In this document: piece by piece, positions 51,048 through 61,371 of the stretch
Layout: every line of letters starts with the position of its first letter
Position numbering within the stretch: the first letter of the stretch is position 1
Assembly (NCBI RefSeq): GCF_002095435.2
Contig: NZ_MJEJ02000031.1
Span: 38,260-102,259 of the forward strand
Direction of reading: 5' to 3'
DNA length: 64,000 nucleotides
Source: Williamsia sp. 1138
GTDB lineage: Bacteria > Actinomycetota > Actinomycetes > Mycobacteriales > Mycobacteriaceae
The notes under the pieces: model-generated
What the model was told of the DNA's origin: nothing
What the model saw: only the letters and a program-made list of their open reading frames with translations
The model's database searches: none
Position numbers and translations under genes: made by a program

Positions 51048-51864
51048 CGGATGACCCCGGTACTCCACCGAAGCGTCGGTCGCGACTGGCGTACTCGATG
51101 CAGGCATCCCACAGGTCGCGGCGATCGAAGTCGGGAAACAGCTTGTGCTGGTACACCATCTCGGCGTAGGCGGACTGCCACAGCAGGAAGTTGGATATGC
51201 GCTGCTCGCCCGACGGACGCAGGAACAGGTCGACATCGGGCATGTCGGGTTCGTCAAGGTAGCGCGCGAACGACGCCTCGGTGATCCGCTCGGGGTCGAG
51301 GGTGCCCGCAGCAGCCCGGCGAGCGATCTCCTTGGCCGCGTCGGCGATCTCCGCTCTGCCGCCGTAGTTGACGCACATCGTCAGGGTCATCACGGTGTTG
51401 TCCTTCGTGAGCTCTTCCGCAACCTCGAGTTCGCGGATGACACTGCGCCACAGTCTCGGCCGACGGCCCGCCCAGCGGACGCGGACACCCATCTCGTTCA
51501 TCTCGTCTCGCCTACGGCGGATGACATCGCGGTTGAAGCCCATCAGGAACTTCACCTCATCCGGGCTTCGACTCCAGTTCTCGGTGGAGAACGCATAGGC
51601 CGACAGCCACCCGACCCCGAGTTCGATGCAACCGCAGACGGCGTCCATCAGGACCGCCTCGCCGCGTTTGTGCCCCTCGGTGCGGGGTAGCCCCCGGTCG
51701 GTGGCCCAGCGACCGTTCCCGTCCATCACCAGTGCGACATGCTTGGGCACGAACTCGGCAGGGATGGCAGGTGGACGCGCACCGGATGGATGTGGATCGG
51801 GCGGCCGAACCTGACGTACCCCCGGTTCAGCTCGCTGCGCCGTGGTGCGCCGTCGCTGGATCAC
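51040..51864 (-). CDS. uppS: Long-chain isoprenyl (decaprenyl) diphosphate synthase
   Basis: This cis-prenyltransferase of 274 residues elongates allylic diphosphate to polyprenyl diphosphate for cell-wall lipid carriers. It contains the catalytic motif [10 protein letters not shown], the downstream FSTENWSR-like region ([12 protein letters not shown]) and the C-terminal [18 protein letters not shown] motif. A GTG start gives 38 bases of overlap with recO. It matches Rv2361c in position. The N-terminal 30 residues are basic and probably flexible. Confidence 0.94.
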   Translation of the reverse strand: MIQRRRTTAQRAEPGVRQVRPPDPHPSGARPPAIPAEFVPKHVALVMDGNGRWATDRGLPRTEGHKRGEAVLMDAVCGCIELGVGWLSAYAFSTENWSRSPDEVKFLMGFNRDVIRRRRDEMNEMGVRVRWAGRRPRLWRSVIRELEVAEELTKDNTVMTLTMCVNYGGRAEIADAAKEIARRAAAGTLDPERITEASFARYLDEPDMPDVDLFLRPSGEQRISNFLLWQSAYAEMVYQHKLFPDFDRRDLWDACIEYASRDRRFGGVPGSSGG

Positions 51865-52654
51865 GTGCGTCCTTCCTTCCGATGTCGGCGTTCACACCGG
51901 AGAAGGTGAGACCGCGGTGCGGCGCCTCGCGCTCGATCAGCGGCAACGTGCGCAGTTGGCGCTCCAGATGCCACTGCAGATGCGCCGCGGTGAGACCGCT
52001 GGCCTGCCGACGAGCAGACTCGGTCACCTCGGTGGTGTGTTCCCACTGGCCACGGTAGAGCGCATCCATCAGATCCAGGACCCCGGGTGACGGTGTGGCC
52101 GCGCCGGGAGGCCGACAATGCACACACACCGCTCCCCCGACGGCGACGTGGAAAGCGCGGTGAGGCCCCGGATCGCCACAGCGTGCGCAGTTCTCCAGAG
52201 CAGGCATCCAGCCGGCGAAATCCATGGCCCGCAGCAGGAAGGCGTCGAGGACCAGTTCTTTGGGACGTTCGCCGCCTGCGACCGCGCGCAGGGCGCCGAC
52301 CGTCAGCCGCTGGAGTCGGGCGGCCGGGGCCCGTTCTTCACCGGCAAGCCGCTCCGCGGTTTCCAGGATCGCGCAGGCCGTGGTGTATCGGCCATAGTCG
52401 GACACGATGGCAGAGGCGAAGGTGTCGAGGCTGTAGACCTGCGTGACGATGTCGAGGTTGCGGCCCGGATGTAGCAGGACGTCGACGTGGGCGAACGGTT
52501 CGAGGCGCGCCCCGAACTTCGAGCGCGTACGCCGCACACCTTTGGCGACCGCGCGGACGAGTCCGTGCTCCTTGGTCAAGAGCGTGATGATGCGGTCGGC
52601 CTCCCCCAGCTTGTGCTGGCGAAGCACGACACCCTCATCCCGATACAACCTCAC
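51827..52654 (-). CDS. recO: DNA repair protein RecO
   Basis: RecO helps load RecA at gaps in the RecFOR pathway. This 276-residue protein has an OB fold at the start ([25 protein letters not shown]) and a helical middle. A zinc-ribbon-like [13 protein letters not shown] motif lies near residues 150-180. The GTG at 52654 gives the family start; a much longer open frame upstream lies over the next gene's antisense strand and is rejected. The end overlaps uppS by 38 bases. Confidence 0.93.
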   Translation of the reverse strand: MRLYRDEGVVLRQHKLGEADRIITLLTKEHGLVRAVAKGVRRTRSKFGARLEPFAHVDVLLHPGRNLDIVTQVYSLDTFASAIVSDYGRYTTACAILETAERLAGEERAPAARLQRLTVGALRAVAGGERPKELVLDAFLLRAMDFAGWMPALENCARCGDPGPHRAFHVAVGGAVCVHCRPPGAATPSPGVLDLMDALYRGQWEHTTEVTESARRQASGLTAAHLQWHLERQLRTLPLIEREAPHRGLTFSGVNADIGRKDARDPATAHHGAAS

Positions 52655-52704
52655 CGGGTCATTCTTCCACCGACCACCGACGAAGTGGTCCGCGACATGC
52701 GTCC

Positions 52705-54084
52705 TCAGGCGTCCGCGGCGTGGGCCGGCGCTGCGACCGGCTCCGGTGGCCGCCGGATCAGCCCTTTGCGGTCGTAGAAGATGCAGGCGATCGGACCGAT
52801 CACCAGCCCGACCACCAGGAAGATCGAGAACATGATCAGGGCGTCGCCCAGGCCTGCGGCGGCGTTGGCGTCGAAGAAGAGAATCGAGCGCGCACCCATG
52901 AATGCCTGATGTAGCGGTTCGATCACCGCCAGTCCGCGGAAGAATCCGGCCTCGGCTTCCAGCGGCACGGTGCCACCGGAGGTCGGCAGGCCGAGGATCA
53001 CGAAGAACACGAGATTGATGATCAGCCCGGCACTGCCGAAGATCGCGATGATCGACGTCGCCATCACCCCGACCGCGGTGATGACCAGGACACCGAACAT
53101 CCACAAGGCCATCTTGTTCGGGGTGTACATGCCCACCCACGTACAGATGCCCACGAAAAGCGCCGACATGATCAACGCGACCAGGAAGACGGTCCACCAC
53201 TTGACCACCAGCGTCCCCAGCCTGGAGATGGGTATGCGCTTTCTGAGTTCGTAGACGGGGCCCAACTCGATGGGGCCGAATCCGAGTCGCCCGTCGATGA
53301 TGGTCTGGATGATCATGGTGCCGGTGAAACCCGCCAGGATCAGCAGCAGGGCGTAGTAGAAGGCAGTCAGACCGCTACCGGCGTTGTCGGGCAGCGGATT
53401 GGCCGCGCTGACCTGCACGTCGATGGGGTTCCCGATGGCCGTCAGACCCGCCCCGGTGATCGTCACGCCCGCCGCGTCGGTCTGCGCGGTGAGTGCCGCC
53501 GTCAGCTGCTGCCCGAACTGTTCGTTCAACTGCGGCATCGCCTGGGTGAAGAAGGTCGCGGTGATCTCGTTCGCGATGGCACCGACCCCTGGATTGGTCA
53601 GCACCTCGATCACCGGTTGAGGGACCTTGTCGTTGCCGATGGCAGACCCGAGGAAGGCGAAGCTCGACGCGCTGAAGTCGCTCGGAATCATCATGGCGCC
53701 GTAGGCCTGCGCGTTGTCCAGGCGGGTCAGTGCGGTGTTCCGGTCGACCACCTCGAGGTCGAACTTCCCGGGATACTGCTTCTCGACGCTGCTCGTGAAA
53801 CCGTCGATCAGCTGGGCGCCGAGGTTCTGCTCCGCACCGCCACCGGGTTGCGGCGCCCCGACGTCGTCGTTGACGATCACGATCGGATAGTCGGTCAGGT
53901 GCTCTTGTGGATTGACGACGGGTGCCATATACATCGCGCCGAGCAGTCCCATCACACCGATGACGACTGCCAACGGCAGAATCCACAGCTTCCACGACCG
54001 CAGCGCCGCCTGGACACCAAGATCCAGGGCACCCGGCGGCCGTTCGTGTTTGTGCTGTGTCGCGCCCCGCTCAGGATCTCCCAT
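52705..54084 (-). CDS. YhgE/Pip-like ABC-2 family membrane protein
   Basis: This 459-residue protein has an N-terminal transmembrane helix (KLWILPLAVVIGVMGLLGAMYM) and a large outside domain (residues 60-220). Five further hydrophobic helices and a basic cytosolic tail complete it. The pattern fits DUF3533/YhgE-Pip proteins, which relate to phage receptors and type VII secretion accessories. It is placed between recO and era, where M. tuberculosis has amiA2, so it is a local insertion. Function is unknown. Confidence 0.78.
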   Translation of the reverse strand: MGDPERGATQHKHERPPGALDLGVQAALRSWKLWILPLAVVIGVMGLLGAMYMAPVVNPQEHLTDYPIVIVNDDVGAPQPGGGAEQNLGAQLIDGFTSSVEKQYPGKFDLEVVDRNTALTRLDNAQAYGAMMIPSDFSASSFAFLGSAIGNDKVPQPVIEVLTNPGVGAIANEITATFFTQAMPQLNEQFGQQLTAALTAQTDAAGVTITGAGLTAIGNPIDVQVSAANPLPDNAGSGLTAFYYALLLILAGFTGTMIIQTIIDGRLGFGPIELGPVYELRKRIPISRLGTLVVKWWTVFLVALIMSALFVGICTWVGMYTPNKMALWMFGVLVITAVGVMATSIIAIFGSAGLIINLVFFVILGLPTSGGTVPLEAEAGFFRGLAVIEPLHQAFMGARSILFFDANAAAGLGDALIMFSIFLVVGLVIGPIACIFYDRKGLIRRPPEPVAAPAHAADA

Positions 54085-54136
54085 ACTGAGATATTGAACC
54101 CTGCCGATATCGGCCCTGTACTACGCCCCGCCGGAT

Positions 54137-55051
54137 TCAGAAACCGAGCTTGCCCATCTGCTTCGGATCGCGTTGCCAGTCCTTGGCGATCTTCACGTGG
54201 AGATCGAGATAGACCCTCGCGCCCAGCACCTTCTCGATCTGCTTGCGGGCAACGGTGCCAACCTCTTTGAGCCTGGCACCGTGCTTGCCGATGATGATGC
54301 CCTTCTGACTGCTGCGCTCGACGTAGAGAATCGCGTGGACATCGATCATCGGGGTCTGGTTGTCGTCGCGCTCGCGCTCGATGACCTCTTCGATGACCAC
54401 GGCCAGAGAATGCGGCAACTCGTCATGGATGCCCTCGAGTGCCGCTTCCCGGATGAACTCCGCCATCAACGTCTCTTCGGGCTCGTCGGTGAGTTCGCCG
54501 TCCGGGTAGAACGCCGGGCCCGGTTCCATCAGGCTGCGGAGCACATCCACGACGACGTCGAGTTGCTTGCCTTTGACTGCAGAGACCGGCACCACCTCCG
54601 CGTCCGGTCCGAGCAGGGCCGAGATCGCCATCAGCTGCTGCGCGATGCGCTCCGGCTTCACCTTGTCGATCTTGGTGACGAGCCCGACAATCGGGGTCTT
54701 GGGCGCCATCTCTTTGAGCTGCTCGGCGATCCAGCGGTCCCCGGGGCCGATCTTCTCGTCGGCCGGGATGCAGAGCCCGATCGCGTCGACCTCCGAGTAC
54801 GTGTCCCGCACCAGGTCGTTGAGTCGCTTGCCCAGCAGGGTCCGGGGTCGGTGCAGACCCGGGGTGTCGACCAGTATCAATTGGGTGTCATCGCGATTGA
54901 CGATGCCGCGGATCGTGTGCCGGGTCGTCTGCGGGCGACTCGAGGTGATCGCGATCTTCTCGCCCACCAGTGCGTTGGTCAGCGTCGACTTGCCCGTGTT
55001 GGGCCTGCCGACGAAACACACGAAACCTGACCGGAACTCGTTGTCGCTCAT
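54137..55051 (-). CDS. era: GTPase Era
   Basis: Era is a GTPase that binds 16S rRNA and checks 30S maturation. Nucleotide motifs are GRPNTGKST (G1), DTPG (G3) and TKID (G4). The C-terminal KH domain carries IIGKHGARLKEVG. Length is 304 residues. The gene overlaps the next upstream gene by 4 bases (ATGA). It is in the block era, Rv2365c-like, corC-like, ybeY, phoH in the M. tuberculosis order. Confidence 0.96.
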   Translation of the reverse strand: MSDNEFRSGFVCFVGRPNTGKSTLTNALVGEKIAITSSRPQTTRHTIRGIVNRDDTQLILVDTPGLHRPRTLLGKRLNDLVRDTYSEVDAIGLCIPADEKIGPGDRWIAEQLKEMAPKTPIVGLVTKIDKVKPERIAQQLMAISALLGPDAEVVPVSAVKGKQLDVVVDVLRSLMEPGPAFYPDGELTDEPEETLMAEFIREAALEGIHDELPHSLAVVIEEVIERERDDNQTPMIDVHAILYVERSSQKGIIIGKHGARLKEVGTVARKQIEKVLGARVYLDLHVKIAKDWQRDPKQMGKLGF

Positions 55052-55374
55052 ACGGCGACCATGACCGCGTAGGCGTCGGCGCTGACCTCGGTGAGCGCGG
55101 CCAGGCCCGGATCGCCGGCGTCTTCCGCAGTTCCCACCAGCACCGCGGCTTCGAAACCGGGGGCCCCGCTCGAGACGGCCATCGCCACGGCCACCTGCAG
55201 GGCGGACAGATCGAGCGCGGCCAGCGACACCGGGCCCGCAGCGTAAGTCCGGCCGTCGGTGTCGCGCACCGCGGCGCCGGTCTTCGCCTCGGCGCGACCC
55301 ATCGCGCCCTTGGCAAGCGTCAACAGCTTTCGGTCCTCGTCATCGAGCTCTGGTGCGGCTGTTTCGGTGCTCAT
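55048..55374 (-). CDS. Cytidine deaminase-like protein lacking zinc motifs (Rv2365c-like)
   Basis: This 108-residue protein has the strand-helix pattern of a cytidine deaminase ([34 protein letters not shown]). The histidine/cysteine-Glu motif and the PCxxC zinc motif are both missing. It is probably catalytically inactive and may be a structural or RNA-binding relic. It is coupled by 4-base overlaps to era and to the upstream corC-like gene, so its production is tied to both. Confidence 0.72.
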   Translation of the reverse strand: MSTETAAPELDDEDRKLLTLAKGAMGRAEAKTGAAVRDTDGRTYAAGPVSLAALDLSALQVAVAMAVSSGAPGFEAAVLVGTAEDAGDPGLAALTEVSADAYAVMVAV

Positions 55375-56855
55375 GACGCTTCCTCGTGTAAGTGCGTGGT
55401 TCGTTCGGCTGTCCCGGTGGTGTCCGGCTGATCGGAACTCGCCGGCGCCGCGGAGTCTTCATGCTCGTCCGGGCTGCTCGATTCCTCATCGTCCGCAGCG
55501 TCGGCATCGGCCTTCGCGGCCGCGGCTTCGTCGGCACGCTCCTCGCGCTTCTTCTTGCGTTTCTTCTTCTTCTCTTGTTCCTTCTCGACCACCTTGTGCA
55601 CGATGACCGACGTGATGCGCACCCGCCCTTGGCGATTGGGGCCGCCTTCGGCCAGCAGTTGCAGTCCGTGCAGGGTGACAGTCGCGCCGGGCAGCGGCAC
55701 CCGGCCCAGCACCAGGCCGAACAGGCCCCCGACCGTCTCGACCTCGTCTTCGTCGATCTCGACGTCGAACAACTCGGCCAGGTCATCGATCGGGAGGCGC
55801 GACGACACCCGATAGCCACCGGATTCGTCGTCGAGTGCCTCGATGGGCGGAACCTCGTCGGTGTCGTACTCGTCGTTGATCTCGCCGACGATCTCTTCCA
55901 GCACATCCTCGATGGTCACCAGTCCGGCGATGCCGCCGTATTCGTCCACCAGCAACGCCATGTGGTTTCGGGTGCGCTGCATGTCGGCGAGCACCTTGTC
56001 GAGCGGTTTGGAGTCCGGGATGAACTCGGGCTCACGCATCAATTCGCGTACCTCGACAGCGCTCGGCTTCGCCGGCGGCAACCCACGCTCGACGAGGTCT
56101 TTGAGGTAGACGACGCCGAGGACGTCGTCCGGGTTCTCACCGATCACCGGCAATCGCGAATGGCCGGAGCGCACCGCGAGCGAGGTCGCCTGTGCGGCCG
56201 TCTTGTCCGCCTCGATCCAAACCATCTCGCCGCGGGGCACCATCACCTCCCGAGCGCTGGTGTCGCCGAGGTCGAACACCGACTGGATCATTCGTCGTTC
56301 ACCTGCAGCGACCACACCGGTGAGTTCGGCCATGTCGACCACCTCGCGGAGCTCCACTTCGGTGGCGAACGGTCCGTTGCGAAACCCCTTACCCGGCGTC
56401 ACCGCGTTACCGATCATGATGAGCAACCGGGTCAACGGCGTCAGCAGCACGCCGATCGCCTGCAGCACCGCTGCGGAGTTCACCGCGATCGAATACGCGT
56501 GCTGACTGCCGAGAGTGCGCGGACCCACGCCGATGATCACGTAGCTGACCACCGCCATCGCGGCTATCGCCACCACGATCCCCCAGGGCGATCCGAGCAC
56601 CCCCATCGCGTACACCGCTGCGAATACCGTTGCTGCCGTTTCACATCCGATGCGTAACAGGACCGTCAGCGCCACATATTTCGGCCGGTCGGAGAGCACT
56701 TCGCGCAGTCTGCGCGCACCCGGCCTGCCGTCCTTGATGAGGTCGTCGACGCGAGCGGGCGACACGGTCATCAAGGCGTTGTCGATGGCGGCGAACAGCC
56801 CGCCGATAGGCACGAGCGCCACTGCGGCAAGCAGTGGTAACACGTCAGACAGCAC
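55371..56855 (-). CDS. CorC/HlyC-type membrane protein with CBS domains
   Basis: This 494-residue protein begins with a DUF21 (CNNM) membrane domain of about four helices (residues 1-140). Two CBS domains follow (residues 195-320, with [16 protein letters not shown] and [19 protein letters not shown]), then a CorC/HlyC C-terminal domain. A long Lys/Glu/Asp-rich tail (residues 430-494) is disordered. The family is linked to magnesium/cobalt efflux and membrane integrity. It matches Rv2366c in position. Confidence 0.92.
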   Translation of the reverse strand: MLSDVLPLLAAVALVPIGGLFAAIDNALMTVSPARVDDLIKDGRPGARRLREVLSDRPKYVALTVLLRIGCETAATVFAAVYAMGVLGSPWGIVVAIAAMAVVSYVIIGVGPRTLGSQHAYSIAVNSAAVLQAIGVLLTPLTRLLIMIGNAVTPGKGFRNGPFATEVELREVVDMAELTGVVAAGERRMIQSVFDLGDTSAREVMVPRGEMVWIEADKTAAQATSLAVRSGHSRLPVIGENPDDVLGVVYLKDLVERGLPPAKPSAVEVRELMREPEFIPDSKPLDKVLADMQRTRNHMALLVDEYGGIAGLVTIEDVLEEIVGEINDEYDTDEVPPIEALDDESGGYRVSSRLPIDDLAELFDVEIDEDEVETVGGLFGLVLGRVPLPGATVTLHGLQLLAEGGPNRQGRVRITSVIVHKVVEKEQEKKKKRKKKREERADEAAAAKADADAADDEESSSPDEHEDSAAPASSDQPDTTGTAERTTHLHEEAS

Positions 56856-56861
56856 GGTTGA

Positions 56862-57416
56862 TCAGCTCTCCCCGGCGTCCGGGTTGTTCTCTCCGAAACC
56901 AGTACTGTGCAGCAGTTTTGCGTCTTTTTCCGCCATCCGTGCGGCGCGGGCGCGGGCGCGACGGTCGTCGTACCAGTCCTCGATGATCTGCCCCTGCAGG
57001 CCGAACATCGCCTTCTCCTCTTCGGGTTCGGCGTGATCGAAACCCAGCAGATGCAGGACGCCGTGCACGGTCAGCACCGACAGCTCGTGATCTGTCGAGT
57101 GCCGCGCCGTCGCGGCCTGCTCTGCCGCGAACTCGGGACACAACACGATGTCGCCGAGCATCGACGGCCCGGGACTGGCGGTGTCTGGACGGCCGCCGGG
57201 ACTGAGTTCGTCCATCGGGAAACTCATCACGTCGGTCGGACCGGGCAGGTCCATCCACCGCATGTGGAGTTCGGCCATGGTCTCGTTGTCCACGAGCACC
57301 ATCGACAGTTCCGCGGCCGGGTGTACGTCCATCCGACCGAGGGCAAAGGTCGCGACGTCGATCAACATCTCCTCCGGCACGTCCACACCGGATTCGTTGG
57401 AAACCTCAATACTCAA
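56862..57416 (-). CDS. ybeY: Endoribonuclease YbeY
   Basis: YbeY is a zinc-dependent endoribonuclease that acts in 16S rRNA maturation and ribosome quality control. The 185-residue protein carries the metal motif [18 protein letters not shown]. The TTG start is supported by AGGAGG five bases upstream, and the upstream open frame is rejected. It is between phoH and the corC-like gene, six bases from the latter, as in M. tuberculosis. These neighbours form a probable operon. Confidence 0.94.
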   Translation of the reverse strand: MSIEVSNESGVDVPEEMLIDVATFALGRMDVHPAAELSMVLVDNETMAELHMRWMDLPGPTDVMSFPMDELSPGGRPDTASPGPSMLGDIVLCPEFAAEQAATARHSTDHELSVLTVHGVLHLLGFDHAEPEEEKAMFGLQGQIIEDWYDDRRARARAARMAEKDAKLLHSTGFGENNPDAGES

Positions 57417-57444
57417 GGCAGCCTCCTGGCGTCGGCAGGGATAC

Positions 57445-58512
57445 TCATCGGCCGCGTCCACCGCCGGCACGCCGCTGGGCGCGATTGCCGTGCAGCTCGT
57501 TGGTGGCCTCTTCCCTGCCGTACGCGTCGACGATGTCGGCGACCAGGCGGTGCCGCACCACGTCGGCACTGGTCAGTTGCGAGAACTGGATGTCCTCGAT
57601 GCCCTCGAGGATGCGCGCCGCGGCTCGCAAGCCACTTTCCGAGCCGCCCGAGGGGAGGTCGACCTGGGTGACGTCGCCGGTGACGACGATCTTCGAGCCG
57701 AATCCGAGCCTGGTGAGGAACATCTTCATCTGCTCGGCGGTCGTGTTCTGCGCCTCGTCGAGGATGATGAAAGCGTCGTTGAGGGTGCGGCCACGCATGT
57801 AGGCCAGCGGGGCGACCTCGATGACACCGGCCTCCATCAGCTTCGGGATCGCCTCCGGGTCCATCATGTCGTGCAGGGCATCGTGGAGCGGCCGCAGATA
57901 GGGGTCGATTTTGTCGTGCAGGGTGCCGGGCAGGAATCCGAGGCGCTCGCCCGCCTCCACGGCCGGCCGGGTCAGGATGATGCGGCTGACCTCTTTCTTC
58001 TGCAACGACTGCACGGCCTTCGCCATTGCGAGATAGGTCTTACCGGTGCCCGCCGGTCCCATTCCGAACACGATCGTGTTCTTGTCGATGGCGTCGACGT
58101 AGTGCTTCTGGTTGAGCGTCTTGGGCCGAATGGTCTTACCGCGCCGGGACAGGATGTCCAGGCTCAGCACCTCGGCCGGAGACTCCCCGGAGCCGTCGGT
58201 GAGCATGCGGACGCTGTGCCGCACGAGATCGGGGTTCAGCTCTGTACCGCGACGGACCACAGACACCAGTTCGGACACGACCCGCTCTGCGATCGCCACA
58301 TCAGCCGGTTCGCCGGTGAACTTCACCGCGTTGCCGCGCACGTGGATGTCGGCCACGAGATGCGACTCGAGTTCTCGGAGGTTCTTGTCGCCGGCACCGA
58401 GCAGTCCGAAAATGACATCGGGCGACACTTCGAGCGTTGTGGTCACCGCGCCGCGCACCTGAGTCCCGGCCGCGCTGTGATCAGCCCGGGTTGCGCTGTT
58501 GTCATCTCTCAC
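57445..58512 (-). CDS. phoH: PhoH family ATPase
   Basis: This 355-residue ATPase has Walker A (GPAGTGKT), Walker B ([11 protein letters not shown]) and an N-terminal KH-like region. PhoH proteins act with YbeY in RNA processing and are often fused or adjacent to it. The ATG/GTG start lies after AGGAGA. It is followed 28 bases later by ybeY, so the two are co-transcribed. The downstream order is conserved with M. tuberculosis. Confidence 0.94.
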   Translation of the reverse strand: MRDDNSATRADHSAAGTQVRGAVTTTLEVSPDVIFGLLGAGDKNLRELESHLVADIHVRGNAVKFTGEPADVAIAERVVSELVSVVRRGTELNPDLVRHSVRMLTDGSGESPAEVLSLDILSRRGKTIRPKTLNQKHYVDAIDKNTIVFGMGPAGTGKTYLAMAKAVQSLQKKEVSRIILTRPAVEAGERLGFLPGTLHDKIDPYLRPLHDALHDMMDPEAIPKLMEAGVIEVAPLAYMRGRTLNDAFIILDEAQNTTAEQMKMFLTRLGFGSKIVVTGDVTQVDLPSGGSESGLRAAARILEGIEDIQFSQLTSADVVRHRLVADIVDAYGREEATNELHGNRAQRRAGGGRGR

Positions 58513-58585
58513 GAAAGTTGCTTCTCCTGCTCTGCCAGTGATGCATGTGTCACGATTCTACGTCCACCGAACGCCCTGTTTCGCC

Positions 58586-59368
58586 TCAATATTTCGTCCG
58601 ACGCGGCAATCCGAGTACACGGACGGTTTCGAGGTGGCCCCGACTGCGCGGATCGACGAACACGTCGTGGCCCTCACCAGTGACGATGATCAATTCCGCC
58701 GACTGACCGGCGGCCGATGCCCGGCGAACATAGTCCTGGCTGATCTCGACCGGGAGAGAAGTGTCGAGGTCACCGTGGATGGCCACCACGTGGGCGGGAA
58801 ACGGTGGCTGATCCACCGGTGAGGCGTCGGCGTAGAGCTGGGGCGCCTGCGCGATCGAGGCCCCCATGAGTGCCCGCAGCGATGGCCTGGCCGGACGATC
58901 ACCGAAGCACAGGTCCAGCGCCGCGGCCTGAGCGATGACGGTTCCGACCGCGGCCCGCTTCGTCTTCGCCCCCAAGCGGGACACCGCCCAGACGGCCAGC
59001 TGCCCGCCTGCGGAATGACCGATCACGCTGACCTCCGACCAGGCCACCCGGCCGGCGATGTCCTCCGGCAGGGAATGTCGGACGGGCCCGTCGAGGGCCG
59101 AGAGTGCGGCGATCACGTCGTTGCCGGTGCGCGGCCACCCGCCGCCGTCCTCCCCCACCCTGCGGTACTCGATGTTCCAGACGACCGCCCCGCGGTCGGC
59201 GAGGTCCCTGGCGATGGCGGACTCGATCGTCAGGGCGAACTCGGTACTCCAATACCCGCCGTGCACCAACACGATGAGCGGCACCGGTCCGTCAGCAGGG
59301 GCGGGCGGGAGGTAGAGATGCCCGAACTGCGAGTTACGTTCGCCGTAAGCGATTTTGATGCGTTTCAC
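58586..59368 (-). CDS. Alpha/beta hydrolase, kynurenine formamidase-like
   Basis: The 260-residue hydrolase shows the oxyanion motif VHGGYWS, the nucleophile elbow GHSAGG (Ser about 126), an acidic residue in GDLDTSLP and a late histidine in TGEGHDVF. The HGGYW motif is typical of arylformamidases and related esterases. The GTG at 59368 overlaps the rsmE stop (GTGA), so the two are coupled. No tryptophan degradation gene is near, so the substrate is open. Confidence 0.85.
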   Translation of the reverse strand: MKRIKIAYGERNSQFGHLYLPPAPADGPVPLIVLVHGGYWSTEFALTIESAIARDLADRGAVVWNIEYRRVGEDGGGWPRTGNDVIAALSALDGPVRHSLPEDIAGRVAWSEVSVIGHSAGGQLAVWAVSRLGAKTKRAAVGTVIAQAAALDLCFGDRPARPSLRALMGASIAQAPQLYADASPVDQPPFPAHVVAIHGDLDTSLPVEISQDYVRRASAAGQSAELIIVTGEGHDVFVDPRSRGHLETVRVLGLPRRTKY

Positions 59369-60138
59369 GGCGCCCGCCAGCCTGGCCCGACGTCCCACCT
59401 GGATGTCAGTGCGCCGATCGCCCCCAGGGCCACGGCCCCCGCACTGGAGGTACGCAACACCTCGGGACCGAGCAGGACCGAGGTCGCGCCGACCGCGGTC
59501 AGAGCTGCGATCTCCGAATCGTCCAGTCCACCTTCCGGTCCGATCACCAGCATGATCTCGGTCGCCGTCGCCAATGGGAGTGCGGACAAACTCGTCGCCG
59601 CAGCCTCATGGAGGACAGCGACCACACCTCCGCCGCCGATCACGGAGTGCGCTCGCGCGGCAACGTCTTTGGTGGTGGCAAGCGGTGAGATGTCGGGGAT
59701 GTAGGCGCGTCGGCTCTGTTTGGCTGCCGCCCTGGCGGCGAGCTGCCACTTGGCGACGCCTTTATCTGCCTTGGGACCAACCCATTTCGACACACAGCGC
59801 GCACTCTGCCACGGCACGATCGCGTCGACACCCGCCTCGGTGGCGAGCTCGACCGCCAGCTCTGAACGCTCCGACTTCGGCAGTGCCTGCACGATCGTCA
59901 CGGCCGGTTTCGGCATCGGGGTCACCACGACCTCGAGAACCCTGGCCTCGAGTGAGCTCTTCCCAGCGGTGTGGACCACTTCGCAAAGCCCAGCGGTACC
60001 GGCACCGTCGGAGACGATGATCCGTTCTCCCGCAACGAGTCTGGTCACCGTCACCGCGTGCCGACCCTCGTCCCCGTCCAGTTGCACCGATGAATCCGCA
60101 CCGGGAACCGCGTCGACCCAGAACACCGGTGGGCTCAT
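59365..60138 (-). CDS. rsmE: 16S rRNA m3U1498 methyltransferase
   Basis: RsmE methylates U1498 of 16S rRNA. The 257-residue SPOUT-fold enzyme has the N-terminal PUA-like domain (ADSSVQLDGDEGRHAVTVTRL) and the SAM-binding knot with LVIGPEGGLDDSEIAAL and VLLGPEVLRTSSAGAVALG. It begins 10 bases after dnaJ2 stops and overlaps the hydrolase gene. The neighbourhood matches Rv2372c. Confidence 0.94.
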   Translation of the reverse strand: MSPPVFWVDAVPGADSSVQLDGDEGRHAVTVTRLVAGERIIVSDGAGTAGLCEVVHTAGKSSLEARVLEVVVTPMPKPAVTIVQALPKSERSELAVELATEAGVDAIVPWQSARCVSKWVGPKADKGVAKWQLAARAAAKQSRRAYIPDISPLATTKDVAARAHSVIGGGGVVAVLHEAAATSLSALPLATATEIMLVIGPEGGLDDSEIAALTAVGATSVLLGPEVLRTSSAGAVALGAIGALTSRWDVGPGWRAP

Positions 60139-60147
60139 CGACAGTGG

Positions 60148-61302
60148 TCAGCGCCCGGCGAAGGCGTTACGCAGCCGCGAGAACAGTCCACCGGTGTTGG
60201 ACGATCCTGCGGTCACCAACTCGATCTGTTCGCCGACCGCGAGCTTCTGATACTCCTTGAGTTTCGCCACCTGCTGGGCGTCGAGGCGCGTCGGCACGAC
60301 AACGTCGAGATGCACGTGCAGCGCCCCTCGGACCCCGGTGTGCAGATGCGGCATGCCCTGCCCACGCACCTTGGCGATCTGACCGGGCTGCGTGCCCGGG
60401 TCGATCGTGACGTTGGTGGACCCTCCGAGGATGGTGTCGATGTCGATCGATCCGCCGAGCGCAGCGTCGACCAAGGGAACCCGGACCGTGCAATGCAGGT
60501 CGTCACCATCTCGGACGAAGACCGGGTGCTGTTTCTCCGCCACCTCGACGTAGAGGTCGCCGGCGGCACCGCCACCAGGGCCGACCTCACCCTGACCGAC
60601 CAGGCGCACCCGCATGCCTTCACCGACGCCGGCGGGGATCTTCACCGTCAGCGTGCGCTCGGACCGCACGCGTCCGTCACCACCACATTTGTGGCAGGGA
60701 TCCGGAATGGTCTCACCCGCACCGTTGCAGGTCGGGCACGGGCGCGAGGTCATGACCTGACCGAGGAACGACCGCTGGACCGATTGGATCTCGCCTGCAC
60801 CCTTACAGGTGCTGCAGGTCACCGGCTTGCTGTTGCCGTTGGTTCCCTTACCCGTGCACACGTCACACAGGACCGCGGTGTCCACGCGGACCTCTTTGCT
60901 GACGCCCGCGGCACATTCGTCGAGATCGAGCTTCATGCGCAGCAGCGCGTCCGAGCCGGGTTGTACACGACCCCGGGGTCCTCTGCTGCCTCCGCCGGCC
61001 CCACCGAAGAATGCCTCGAAGACGTCTCCGAGGCCGCCGGTGCGACCGCCGTTGCCGAACCCACCGAACCCGCCGGCGCCGGCCGATTCCAGCGGATCCC
61101 CGCCGGCGTCGACGATGCGGCGTTTGTCCGGGTCTGTCAGCACCTCATATGCGGCCGACACATCCTGGAATCTGGTCTGGGCAGACTCGTCAGGGTTGAC
61201 GTCGGGATGCAGTTCGCGGGCGAGCTTGCGGTAAGCGCGTTTGATCTCCTGATCGCTCGCGCCCCTGTCCACCCCAAGAATCCCGTAGTAATCACGTGCC
61301 AC
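60148..61302 (-). CDS. dnaJ2: Chaperone DnaJ (DnaJ2)
   Basis: This is a 384-residue Hsp40 co-chaperone that stimulates DnaK. The J domain has the HPD motif ([13 protein letters not shown]). A glycine-rich linker ([12 protein letters not shown]) follows, then four zinc-finger repeats ([32 protein letters not shown]) and a C-terminal client-binding domain. The GTG start has no strong ribosome site. It follows hrcA by 69 bases, as in M. tuberculosis (Rv2373c/Rv2374c). Confidence 0.95.
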   Translation of the reverse strand: MARDYYGILGVDRGASDQEIKRAYRKLARELHPDVNPDESAQTRFQDVSAAYEVLTDPDKRRIVDAGGDPLESAGAGGFGGFGNGGRTGGLGDVFEAFFGGAGGGSRGPRGRVQPGSDALLRMKLDLDECAAGVSKEVRVDTAVLCDVCTGKGTNGNSKPVTCSTCKGAGEIQSVQRSFLGQVMTSRPCPTCNGAGETIPDPCHKCGGDGRVRSERTLTVKIPAGVGEGMRVRLVGQGEVGPGGGAAGDLYVEVAEKQHPVFVRDGDDLHCTVRVPLVDAALGGSIDIDTILGGSTNVTIDPGTQPGQIAKVRGQGMPHLHTGVRGALHVHLDVVVPTRLDAQQVAKLKEYQKLAVGEQIELVTAGSSNTGGLFSRLRNAFAGR

Positions 61303-61371
61303 GGCGGTGTGTTGTCCGTTCTCTCTTCGTAAGCGTTTTGTGTTTCTGCGGCGTACGTGCGGCTCTGCACG

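Noticed and set aside
52655-53200. N-terminal extension of the recO frame
   Set aside because: It overlaps the YhgE-like gene, has no RecO homology and contains repetitive Gly/Arg; the GTG at 52654 gives the family start.
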